Assembly (NCBI GenBank): GCA_025352345.1
Contig: JANXTP010000247.1
Span: forward strand, 1-27,730
From: Burkholderiales bacterium
GTDB lineage: Bacteria > Pseudomonadota > Gammaproteobacteria > Burkholderiales > Burkholderiaceae_C
Direction of reading: 5' to 3'
Length of the DNA: 27,730 nucleotides
The notes under the pieces are model-generated. The model saw only the letters and a program-made list of their open reading frames with translations. It ran no database searches and was not told where the DNA came from. Numbering within the stretch: position 1 is the first letter of the stretch; each line of letters begins with the position of its first letter. Shown here piece by piece: positions 1 through 7,698 of this stretch. Both the position numbers and the translations under genes were made by a program.

Positions 1-6
1 GGCCAC

Positions 7-2148
7 ATGACTTCCTGGGGTGACGCTGCCTTTGCGCCGCGCCGCATTGCACTCGTGGGGGCGTCTGCCGAGGCGGGCAAGGTGGGCCGGCTGCTGCTCG
101 ATAACCTGCTCGCCAACCTGTGCAACCACCTGGGCCCAAGCGGGCCGCACGAGATCGTTGCCATCCACCCCAGCGCCAGCGAGATCGCAGGGCTTACCGC
201 TTACCCGAGCCTAGTGGCGGTGCCGGGCGAGATCGATTTGGCGGTGATCGTGACCCCGGCCGCCACCGTCCCGCAAATCGTCGCCGATTGCGCGCAGGCC
301 CGTGTGCCGGTCGCCCTGATCCTGAGCGGCGGGTTCAAGGAAACCGGCGTGGCGGGCGCTGCCATCGAAGCCAGTGTGCTGCGCACCGCGAAGGCTGGCG
401 GAGTGCGCCTCATCGGCCCAAACTGCTTCGGCCTGATCGACGTGCAGCGCGGCCTCAACGCCTCGCTCGCGATGGGCTTGCCGAGCCCCGGTGGCGTCTC
501 GCTGTTCACGCAAAGTGGCTCCTACGGCATGGCCGCTTTTTCGCGCTCGCAAGACGGCGCAATCGGCTTTGCCAAGGTGCTGGCGGCGGGCAACAAGGCT
601 GATGTGTCCGAGGTCGATGCGATCCGTTATTTCGGCGCCGACCCGGCCACCCGGGTGATCGCCCTCGTGCTCGAATCGATTGCCGACGGCCCGGCACTGG
701 TGGCCGCGCTGCGCGAGGTCACGCCCCTCAAGCCCGTCGTGATCTTGAAGACCGGTCGCGGCACGGCTGGCCAGCGCGCCGCCGCCAGCCACACCGCCGC
801 GCTGGCGCAAGACTTTGCGGTGGCGCAGGCTGTGTTGCGCCAGGCCGGTGCGGTGCTGGTGGCCGATGGCCTGAGCCTGTTCGACGTGGCCGCCGCGCTC
901 GACCGCCAGCCGCCGCTGCGCGGCAAGCGGGTCGCGATCATCAGCAACTCGGGCGGCACCGGCGTCGAGCTGGCTGATCTGCTGGAAGCGCAGGGCCTGG
1001 AAGTGCCGGCGCTCTCGGCAGGGCTGCAAGCGCGCATCGCCGCCCACCTGCCCGCCCACGGCTCGGCGGCCAACCCGGTCGATGTGACGACCGACTGGAA
1101 ACGCTTTGCCACCATGTACCGCGAAAGCCTGCGCGCCCTGCTGGCCAGCGACGAAATCGATGCCGTGGTGCCGGTGCTGTTGCAGCGCTCGGCGCTTGAT
1201 GAAGGCGTGGTCGCGGCGGTGATCGAGGAAAGTGCGGCGGCGTGTGCAGTTGTGAGTGACGTTGCGGGCGCTGCGGCGTGTGCTGTTGTGTCTGCACCCG
1301 CCAAACCCGTCCACGTCTGCTGGGTCGCGCCTGCGCAAGGCGATGCGCTGCGCCGTCACTTGCAAGACGCCGGGCTGCCCTGCCACGAGTGGGCGGCGCG
1401 CACGGCGCAGGTGCTCGCGCACTGCCGCGCCACCGCAGCCGATGTGCCCCCAGTGGTGGGCGAGCCGCTCCCGTTCCCGTTCGACAACGCGCATGACATG
1501 TCGGCCGACGGCTGGTTGGCGCCCGCTGCCCTCTACACGCTGCTTGAAGCATGGGGTTTGCCGGTCGCGCCCTGGCGCCTGGCCGACAACAGCGACGCGG
1601 CCGTAGCCGCCGCCACGGCGCTGGGCTACCCGGCGGTGCTGAAAGCGGTGCGTCCGGCGCTCGTGCACAAGACCGAAGCCGGTGCGGTGCGGCTGGGTCT
1701 GGCCGACGCGGTGGCGGTGCGCAGCGCTTTTGCGGCGCTGACGGAATCGCTCGGGCCTGGCCCGGTGCTGATCCAAGCCCAAGCTACACGCGGCGTCGAG
1801 CTGATGCTGGGCGCGGTGCGCGATGCGACCTTCGGCCCGCTGGTGGTGTGCGGCCTCGGCGGCATCTGGGCGGAGGCGCTGGACGATGTGGTGCTGCGCC
1901 TGGCCCCCATCGCGCCGAGCACCGCCTTGCAAGCGCTGGGCGAACTGCGCGGTGGCCCGCTGCTGGCCGGTCTGCGCGGCGCGCCCGGCGTCGATCGCGA
2001 CGCGCTGGCGGCGCTGATCTCTACCTTGTCCATCGCCGTCGCGCGTGCCCCGTGGTGTGCCGAACTCGACCTCAACCCGCTGATTGCCAGCGGCAGTATT
2101 TTCACCATCGTAGACGCGCGCATGCGCATTGAAAGGACGCCTTCATGA
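7..2148 (+). CDS. NDP-forming acyl-CoA synthetase (acetate-CoA ligase, ADP-forming type), fused alpha and beta parts
   Basis: A 713-residue protein of the acetyl-CoA synthetase (ADP-forming)/protein acetyltransferase Pat superfamily. Such enzymes reversibly couple acyl-CoA formation or cleavage to ATP/ADP (or GTP/GDP) through a phosphohistidine. An N-terminal Rossmann CoA-binding domain (IALVGASAE, about residues 13-21) is followed by succinyl-CoA-ligase-like domains containing the expected phospho-acceptor His262 in AASHTAALA. A C-terminal ATP-grasp domain runs from about residue 495 to 705, with VLK546 and HKTEAGAV (554-561). No GNAT acetyltransferase domain is seen, so it is not a Pat-type lysine acetylase. 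The ATG at 7 fits the family N-terminus, but only six bases lie upstream, so the ribosome site cannot be judged. Its stop overlaps the next start (ATGA), implying translational coupling with an acylating aldehyde dehydrogenase. The acid substrate is unknown. A short in-frame repeat (AACAVVS twice, residues 411-417 and 423-429) sits in the linker. Confidence 0.88.
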   Translation: MTSWGDAAFAPRRIALVGASAEAGKVGRLLLDNLLANLCNHLGPSGPHEIVAIHPSASEIAGLTAYPSLVAVPGEIDLAVIVTPAATVPQIVADCAQARVPVALILSGGFKETGVAGAAIEASVLRTAKAGGVRLIGPNCFGLIDVQRGLNASLAMGLPSPGGVSLFTQSGSYGMAAFSRSQDGAIGFAKVLAAGNKADVSEVDAIRYFGADPATRVIALVLESIADGPALVAALREVTPLKPVVILKTGRGTAGQRAAASHTAALAQDFAVAQAVLRQAGAVLVADGLSLFDVAAALDRQPPLRGKRVAIISNSGGTGVELADLLEAQGLEVPALSAGLQARIAAHLPAHGSAANPVDVTTDWKRFATMYRESLRALLASDEIDAVVPVLLQRSALDEGVVAAVIEESAAACAVVSDVAGAAACAVVSAPAKPVHVCWVAPAQGDALRRHLQDAGLPCHEWAARTAQVLAHCRATAADVPPVVGEPLPFPFDNAHDMSADGWLAPAALYTLLEAWGLPVAPWRLADNSDAAVAAATALGYPAVLKAVRPALVHKTEAGAVRLGLADAVAVRSAFAALTESLGPGPVLIQAQATRGVELMLGAVRDATFGPLVVCGLGGIWAEALDDVVLRLAPIAPSTALQALGELRGGPLLAGLRGAPGVDRDALAALISTLSIAVARAPWCAELDLNPLIASGSIFTIVDARMRIERTPS

Positions 2149-3581
2149 GCACCCCTACCACCCCTCCTGCCAACGACGCCGCCGCCGCAGCGCAGGCCGA
2201 GATCACCGCACTCGTTGCGCGTGCCCGCGCCGCCCAGGAAGCAATCGCCCACTACACCCAGGAGCAGGCCGATGCGCTGGTGCTCGCCGTCGGCTGGAGC
2301 ATCGTGAAGAACAAGGAGGCGCTGGCCCGTGCCGCTGTGGATGAAGGCGGCTTCGGCAACTACGACTCCAAGGTGATAAAAATCCGCAACCGCGTGACCG
2401 GCACGATCCGCGACATGCAGGGCATCAAGACCGTCGGCGTGATCGAAGAATTGCCTGAGCGCGGCATCGTCAAGATCGCCAAACCGGTGGGCGTGATCGC
2501 CGCGCTGATCCCCACCACCGGGCCCGACGCAACGCCGCCGGTCAACGCGCTGGCGGCGCTGAAGGCGCGCAACGCCATCATCATCGCGGCGCATCCGCGC
2601 ACGGCGCAAACCTCGGCACTCGCGGTGCAACTGATGCGCCAGGGCTGCGAGCAGGTGGGCGCACCAGCGGACTTGATCCAGATCGTCGGCAAGCCTTCCA
2701 TCGGCAAGACCGGCGAGCTGATGCGCCAGGTGGATCTGATCGTTGCCACCGGCGGCGAGGCGATGGTCAAGGCGGCTTACAGCTCGGGCACGCCGGCCTA
2801 TGGCGTGGGGGTGGGCAACTCGGTGCATGTGGTTGATGAGACCGGTGACCTCGACGACGCGGCAGCCATGATCGCGCGCGCCAAGGTGTTCGACTACGCC
2901 ACCAGTTGCCTGTCCGACAACGCGCTGGTGGTGCACGAAAGCGTGTACGAGGCGCTGGTGGCCAAACTCGTGGCGCGCGGCGGCCATGTGGTGGGTGCGG
3001 CCGACAAAGCCAAGCTGCAGGCCGCGATGTGGCCGAAGCCCGACCAGGCGATCCCGACGCTGGACGTGATCGCCAAATCGGCCGAGCACATTGCGGCGCT
3101 GGCCGGCATCACGCTGCCCGAGAAACGCACTTTCCTCATCGTCGAGGAAGACGGCGTCGGCCCGGCGCACCCGTTTTCTGGCGAGAAGCTCTCGGTCGTG
3201 CTGGCGCTTTACCGCTATGCGGGCACCATCGATGCCGCCATCGACCGTGTCAATGCGATCACCAACTACCAGGGCCTCGGCCACACCTGCGGCATCCACA
3301 CCGCGAACGACGCGCATGTGGAAGCGCTCGCGATGCGCACCCGCACCGCGCGGGTGATGGTGAACCAAGATCTGAACGAAGGGGCGGGGAGCCCGCGCAA
3401 CGGCATGCCGTACACGCTGTCGCTGTCGTGCGGCACGTGGGGCGGCAACATCACGACCGAGAACGTCAACGTGCGCCATTTCATCAACACCACCTGGGTG
3501 TCGCGGCTGGTCGATGCCAAAGCGATGCCGGTGGCCGACGAGGTGCTGTTCGCCGGGCACTGGGCGAAGCACGGGCAATGA
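2145..3581 (+). CDS. CoA-acylating aldehyde dehydrogenase, sulfoacetaldehyde dehydrogenase (SauS)-like
   Basis: A 478-residue member of the CoA-acylating branch of the aldehyde dehydrogenase superfamily. These enzymes interconvert an aldehyde, CoA and NAD(P)+ with the acyl-CoA and NAD(P)H. The nucleotide-binding half includes PVGVIAALIPTTGPDATP (about residues 115-132), the usual region of acylating enzymes. Cys255 in DYATSCLSDNA is placed as the catalytic nucleophile. Length matches EutE/PduP/SauS-type enzymes (about 460-480). The long N-terminal alpha-helical stretch and the overall sequence remind me most of SauS of sulfoacetate degradation, but this is from memory and the sulfonate-binding residues cannot be checked. 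The ATG at 2145 has AAGGA eight bases upstream and overlaps the ligase stop (ATGA). Paired with the preceding ligase it could convert acid to acyl-CoA to aldehyde, or run in reverse. Alternatives are acetaldehyde, glycolaldehyde or another short-chain acylating dehydrogenase. Confidence 0.82.
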   Translation: MSTPTTPPANDAAAAAQAEITALVARARAAQEAIAHYTQEQADALVLAVGWSIVKNKEALARAAVDEGGFGNYDSKVIKIRNRVTGTIRDMQGIKTVGVIEELPERGIVKIAKPVGVIAALIPTTGPDATPPVNALAALKARNAIIIAAHPRTAQTSALAVQLMRQGCEQVGAPADLIQIVGKPSIGKTGELMRQVDLIVATGGEAMVKAAYSSGTPAYGVGVGNSVHVVDETGDLDDAAAMIARAKVFDYATSCLSDNALVVHESVYEALVAKLVARGGHVVGAADKAKLQAAMWPKPDQAIPTLDVIAKSAEHIAALAGITLPEKRTFLIVEEDGVGPAHPFSGEKLSVVLALYRYAGTIDAAIDRVNAITNYQGLGHTCGIHTANDAHVEALAMRTRTARVMVNQDLNEGAGSPRNGMPYTLSLSCGTWGGNITTENVNVRHFINTTWVSRLVDAKAMPVADEVLFAGHWAKHGQ

Positions 3582-4951
3582 GCGCCGCTGCGTTGCGCAT
3601 CGTCGTCATCGGGGGTGTGGCCGCCGGCATGAGCGCCGCCAGCCAGGCGCGACGGCGCGATCCCCGTTGCGAGGTGGTGGTGCTCGACCGCGGGCCCGAC
3701 ATTTCGTACAGCGCCTGCGGCATGCCCTACAACATCGGCGATCTGGCGCGCGGCGTCGATGACCTGGTCATCCTGAACGCCGAGACCGCGCGCAGCGAAC
3801 GCGGCATCGACGTGCGCACGCGGCATGCGGTACTGTCCATCGATGTGGCGCGCCGCGCTGTGCAGGTGGCCGATCTGGAAGCAGGAGGCGAGTACACGCT
3901 GGGCTGGGACGCGCTTGTGATCGCCAGCGGCGCCACGGCCATTCGCCCGCCGGTGCCAGGGTTGGATTTACCCGGCGTTTTCGTGCTGCGCGATCTGACC
4001 GATGCGCGCCACATCAAGCGCCACCTGGCCGACGTGAAAGTGAGCACAGCGGCCATCGTGGGCGCCGGCTACATCGGCATCGAGATGGCCGATGCGCTGC
4101 ACGGCCTGGGTGTTGCCGTTTCCATGCTGGAGAAGGCCGACCAGGTGCTGCCCGGCTTCGCCCCGGCCATTGTCGAAGTGGCCGAGCGCGAACTGGAGCG
4201 CCAAGGCGTGCGCGTGCAGACGGGGGCGAGCCTGCAATCGGTGCAGCGCGAGGGGGCCGACCTGCTGGTGTACAGCGACTGTGGCGTCATCCGCGCCCAG
4301 CTCGTCATCGTCGCGGTCGGCGCCCGCCCCGAAGTGGCACTGGCGCGCCAGGCCGGCATCGCCCTCGGCGCCAGCGGCGCCATCGCGGTCGACAGCGCCA
4401 TGCGCACCAGCGCGCCCGGCGTGTTTGCAGCGGGCGATTGCGCCGAAGCGCATCACCTGGTGCTGGATCGCCCGAGCTGGATTCCGCTCGGCACCACCGC
4501 CAACAAGCAGGGCAAGGTGGCCGGCGCGAACGCCGCAGGTGCCGACGAGCACTTCGGCGGCATCGTCGGCAGCGCTGGCTTCAAGTGCTTCGATCTCGAA
4601 GTCGCACGCACCGGCCTCGGGGCTGCGGAGATCGCGCAGGCGGGGCTGGCTGCGGTGGCCGCCGTCTCGACTCACCACACCCGGGCGGGCTCGTATCCGG
4701 GCGACAAGCCCATCACCACGGTGGTCTATGCCGAGCGCGCCAGCGGGCGCCTGCTGGGCGCACAGATGATCGGCGGCGAGGCGGTGGCCAAGCGCATCGA
4801 CGTGTTCGCCACCGCGCTGCATGCGCGCATGACGCTGGGTCAGGTCGAGGCCCTCGACCTGACCTACGCGCCGCCCTTCGCCCCGGTCTACGACCCGATC
4901 CTGATCGCCGCAGGCGTCGGTGTGAAGGCGCTGGCCAAGCCGCGACGGTGA
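3578..4951 (+). CDS. FAD/NAD(P)-dependent disulfide reductase-like flavoprotein (CoA-disulfide reductase/NADH oxidase family)
   Basis: A 457-residue class III pyridine nucleotide-disulfide oxidoreductase. It has an FAD-binding glycine motif (VVIGGVAAGMSA, residues 9-20), a single redox Cys47 in SYSACGMPY, a second dinucleotide motif (VGAGYIGIE), the FAD-contacting AAGDCAEAHH, and a C-terminal dimerisation domain ending with the family's LTYAPPF segment. One active cysteine rather than a CxxxxC pair is the hallmark of CoA-disulfide reductases, NADH oxidases and NADH peroxidases. No rhodanese domain is fused. The reading frame is open far upstream, but the ATG at 3578 is preferred: it overlaps the previous stop (ATGA) and starts directly before the Rossmann fold. 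Its position behind two CoA-using enzymes makes a CoA-thiol redox role plausible, but the sequence alone does not separate CoA disulfide reduction from NADH oxidation or from electron transfer linked to the dehydrogenase. Confidence 0.83.
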   Translation: MSAAALRIVVIGGVAAGMSAASQARRRDPRCEVVVLDRGPDISYSACGMPYNIGDLARGVDDLVILNAETARSERGIDVRTRHAVLSIDVARRAVQVADLEAGGEYTLGWDALVIASGATAIRPPVPGLDLPGVFVLRDLTDARHIKRHLADVKVSTAAIVGAGYIGIEMADALHGLGVAVSMLEKADQVLPGFAPAIVEVAERELERQGVRVQTGASLQSVQREGADLLVYSDCGVIRAQLVIVAVGARPEVALARQAGIALGASGAIAVDSAMRTSAPGVFAAGDCAEAHHLVLDRPSWIPLGTTANKQGKVAGANAAGADEHFGGIVGSAGFKCFDLEVARTGLGAAEIAQAGLAAVAAVSTHHTRAGSYPGDKPITTVVYAERASGRLLGAQMIGGEAVAKRIDVFATALHARMTLGQVEALDLTYAPPFAPVYDPILIAAGVGVKALAKPRR

Positions 4952-4964
4952 CTCCCGCCGCGTG

Positions 4965-4998
4965 CCCGGCAGCGTTGCCTTCGGCGACAGCAGCCGGG
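4965..4998 (+). terminator. Two-tier stem-loop after the CoA operon
   Basis: CCCGGC at 4965-4970 pairs perfectly with GCCGGG at 4993-4998. Inside it GTTGCC (4974-4979) pairs with GGCGAC (4983-4988, one G-U pair) around a three-base loop. The structure begins 14 bases after the flavoprotein stop. No T-run follows, so it may be a 3'-end-protecting hairpin or a weak/atypical terminator rather than a classical intrinsic one. It separates the CoA operon from the glycogen operon. Confidence 0.45.
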
Positions 4999-5049
4999 CC
5001 GTCGCGGGGCAGCGGCGTGGGTTGTCCCGGCGCGGCACGCCATCGGTCG

Positions 5050-5064
5050 GTTAACCTCATTAAC
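5050..5064. promoter_or_regulatory. Possible operator: AT-rich inverted repeat upstream of glgP
   Basis: GTTAA at 5050-5054 and TTAAC at 5060-5064 form a perfect inverted repeat with a five-base spacer, and the left half is also within the palindrome GGTTAACC (5049-5056). It is one of the few AT-rich spots in the 208-base gap before the glycogen operon, about 95 bases before the glgP start. No convincing -35/-10 pair could be assigned. A regulator binding site or promoter element is only an inference from position and symmetry. Confidence 0.25.
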
Positions 5065-5159
5065 TGAACGATCGCGGGCACGCTACCTGCTAAGCAATGA
5101 CGCAGGCCATACCAGCCGTGTTTGCCGCCTTCAACCCCGACAGTACGAAGGAAGTTTTC

Positions 5160-7622
5160 ATGACCACGCGACCAGCGCACGACGCCGGTGAGTCCCGTTC
5201 ACCGCCACTCGAAGGACCTGCTTCGGCCACCGGCCCCGACGCACTGCCGGCCCGCGTCGAGCGCGAATCGGGCATGACCCCAGCGCATGCCTCGCCCTAC
5301 ATGTGGATGCGCGCGGCGGCGCACGCGAGCCGCGCGCAGCTGGCCGAGCGGATGAACCGAAGCCTGCGGGAAGACCGCCGCAGCGAGGCCAAGCGGGTGC
5401 ACTACCTGTCGATGGAGTTCCTGATGGGTCGCGCGCTCGACAATGCGCTGGCAGCGCTCGGGCTGCATGACGAATTCGAGGCGGCGGCCCGCGCCGCCGG
5501 CAAGCAGCCCGGCGACATCCTCGAGGTCGAGCACGATGCGGCGCTCGGCAATGGCGGCCTGGGGCGGCTGGCCGCCTGCTTCCTTGATTCGCTGGCCACG
5601 CTGGGTGTGCCGTCCTTCGGCTACGGCCTGCGCTACCGCTACGGCATGTTCGCGCAGCGCATCCACGACGGGCAGCAGGTCGAGGAGCCCGACGACTGGC
5701 TGCGCGATGGCAACCCGTGGGAGCTGGAGCGCCCGGAAATTCGCTACCCCGTTGGGCTCGGCGGCCGGGTGGTCACCGACGGGGCTGGCCGCCGCTGGCT
5801 GCCGGCGGAGCAGTTGTTTGCCGACGCCTATGACTTCATCGTGCCGGGTCACGCCACCGAGCGGGTCTCGGTGCTGCGCCAGTGGCAGGCCAATCCTTCT
5901 CGCCCGATCGACTTCGCCGCCTTCTCGCGCGGTGATTTCGCGGCCGCTGGCGGCGCCAAGTTCTCCGCCGAAGTGATCAACTGGGTGCTCTATCCCGACG
6001 ACTCGACCCACGCTGGCCGCGAGCTGCGGCTCAAGCAGGAGTACTTCCTGGTGAGCGCATCGGTTCAGGACATCGTCGCCCGCCACCTGGCCGACTACGG
6101 GCGCCTGGACAGCCTGGGCGACAAGGTGTCGATCCACCTCAACGACACCCACCCGGCGCTGGCGGTGCCCGAGCTGCTGCGCATCCTGATCGACCTGCAC
6201 GGCATGAGCTGGGACGCCGCGATGGTGCAGTGCCAGAAGGTGATGAGCTACACCAACCACACGCTGATGCCCGAGGCGCTGGAGACCTGGCCGGTGCCGA
6301 TGCTGGAGCACTGGCTGCCGCGCCATCTGGAAATCATCTACGAGGTCAACGACCGCTTCCTTCAATACCTGCGGCTGCACTTCCCCGGTGACGAGACCCT
6401 GGTGCGGCACGCCTCGGTGATCGACGAGAACGGAGAGCGCCGCGTGAAAATGGCGGCGCTCTCCATCGTGGCCAGCCATCGCGTCAACGGTGTGTCGCGG
6501 CTGCACTCGGACCTGATGGTCGAGACCATCTTTGCCGACTACGCACGGGTGTTCCCGGACCGCTTCTGCAACGTCACCAATGGCGTCACGCCGCGCCGCT
6601 GGCTGTCGCAGGCCAACCCGGCCTTGTCGGCGACGCTCGATGCGCAGCTCGGCACGCAGTGGCGCACCCACCTGGAGCAGCTCGCGCAGCTGGTGCCGCT
6701 GGCCACCGACGCGGGCCTGCGCAGCGCGGTGCAAACGGCCAAGCGCGCGAACAAGGAGCGGCTGGCGCAGCTCGTGCGGCGCGACCTCGGCATCACGATC
6801 GACCCGGCCAGCCTGTTCGACGTGCAGATCAAGCGCATCCACGAATACAAGCGGCAGCTGCTGAATGCGCTGCACGTGGTGGCGCGCTACCAGGCCATCG
6901 TGGCCGATCCGAATGCGAATTGGCAGCCGCGCACGGTGATCTTCGCGGGCAAGGCGGCGTCGGCCTACCTGACGGCCAAGACCATCATCCGGCTGATCCA
7001 CGACATTGCGCGCACCGTCAACAGCGACCCGCGCGTGCGCGACCGGCTGAAGGTGGTCTACCTGCCCAACTATGGCGTGTCGCTGGCCGAGACCATCATC
7101 CCGGCGGCTGACCTCTCCGAGCAGCTCTCGACCGCCGGCACCGAGGCTTCGGGCACCGGCAACATGAAGTTCGCGCTCAATGGCGCCCTCACCATCGGCA
7201 CCTGGGACGGCGCCAACATCGAGATGGCGCAGGCGGTGGGCCCCGAGCACTTCTTCATCTTCGGCCTCAAAGCCGAGCAGGTGAAGCAGGTGCGCGCGCT
7301 CGGCTACGACCCGCGCCTGCACTACGAGGAAAACGCGCAGCTGAAGGCGGTGCTCGACGCGATTGCCGGTGGCGACTTCTCGCCCGGTGAACGCGGCCGC
7401 TACCGCGAGCTGGTCGACTCGCTGCTGCACCGTGATTCCTACCTGCTGCTGGCCGACTTCGCCGCCTACGTCAACGAGCAGCAGCGCGTGGACACGCTCT
7501 ACGCCACGCCCGAGGCCTGGGCCGACAAGGCCATCCGCAACATCGCCGGCATGGGGGCGTTCTCGTCAGACCGCACCATCCGTGACTACGCGCGGATGAT
7601 CTGGAATGTCGAGGTGCAGTGA
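5160..7622 (+). CDS. glgP: Glycogen/maltodextrin phosphorylase
   Basis: An 820-residue GT35 alpha-glucan phosphorylase that releases glucose 1-phosphate from the non-reducing ends of glycogen in the cytoplasm. Family hallmarks are HYLSMEFLMGR near the N-terminus, the LGNGGLGRLAACFLDS segment, IHLNDTHPA, and the pyridoxal-phosphate motif EASGTGNMKFALNGAL with the cofactor lysine at Lys670. The start is set at the ATG at 5160 because AAGGAAG lies five bases upstream (5148-5154); an in-frame ATG at 5097 would add 21 residues but lacks such a site. Length is typical (about 800-830). It is the first gene of the glycogen operon, and glgB follows after 76 bases. The about 45 residues before the conserved core are low in complexity and Pro/Ala-rich. 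Confidence 0.95.
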   Translation: MTTRPAHDAGESRSPPLEGPASATGPDALPARVERESGMTPAHASPYMWMRAAAHASRAQLAERMNRSLREDRRSEAKRVHYLSMEFLMGRALDNALAALGLHDEFEAAARAAGKQPGDILEVEHDAALGNGGLGRLAACFLDSLATLGVPSFGYGLRYRYGMFAQRIHDGQQVEEPDDWLRDGNPWELERPEIRYPVGLGGRVVTDGAGRRWLPAEQLFADAYDFIVPGHATERVSVLRQWQANPSRPIDFAAFSRGDFAAAGGAKFSAEVINWVLYPDDSTHAGRELRLKQEYFLVSASVQDIVARHLADYGRLDSLGDKVSIHLNDTHPALAVPELLRILIDLHGMSWDAAMVQCQKVMSYTNHTLMPEALETWPVPMLEHWLPRHLEIIYEVNDRFLQYLRLHFPGDETLVRHASVIDENGERRVKMAALSIVASHRVNGVSRLHSDLMVETIFADYARVFPDRFCNVTNGVTPRRWLSQANPALSATLDAQLGTQWRTHLEQLAQLVPLATDAGLRSAVQTAKRANKERLAQLVRRDLGITIDPASLFDVQIKRIHEYKRQLLNALHVVARYQAIVADPNANWQPRTVIFAGKAASAYLTAKTIIRLIHDIARTVNSDPRVRDRLKVVYLPNYGVSLAETIIPAADLSEQLSTAGTEASGTGNMKFALNGALTIGTWDGANIEMAQAVGPEHFFIFGLKAEQVKQVRALGYDPRLHYEENAQLKAVLDAIAGGDFSPGERGRYRELVDSLLHRDSYLLLADFAAYVNEQQRVDTLYATPEAWADKAIRNIAGMGAFSSDRTIRDYARMIWNVEVQ

Positions 7623-7698
7623 GCCATCGTTGTGGCAACGCGCATACTTTCGAGGACGATGCGCTGCCGCCACCTGACTTCGAACCTCGTCTCTGCCG

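Noticed and set aside
211..1932. Long open frame on the minus strand across the CoA ligase gene (573 codons)
   Set aside because: It is antisense to a clear gene, its translation is Arg/His/Gln-rich with no recognisable domain, and such frames are expected in GC-rich DNA.
7..2148. Pat-type protein lysine acetyltransferase
   Set aside because: The NDP-forming synthetase domains are shared with Pat, but no GNAT domain is fused and the ATP-grasp part has the intact HKTEAGAV motif.
2906..3577. N-terminal extension of the flavoprotein by 224 codons
   Set aside because: It lies in another frame of the aldehyde dehydrogenase gene; the FAD motif begins right after the ATG at 3578.
1626..3578. Minus-strand open frame of 650 codons over the aldehyde dehydrogenase
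   Set aside because: It is a shadow of the real plus-strand genes; low-complexity composition and no motif.
5199..7430. Minus-strand open frame of 743 codons over glgP
   Set aside because: It is antisense to a phosphorylase with all family motifs; the translation has no domain.
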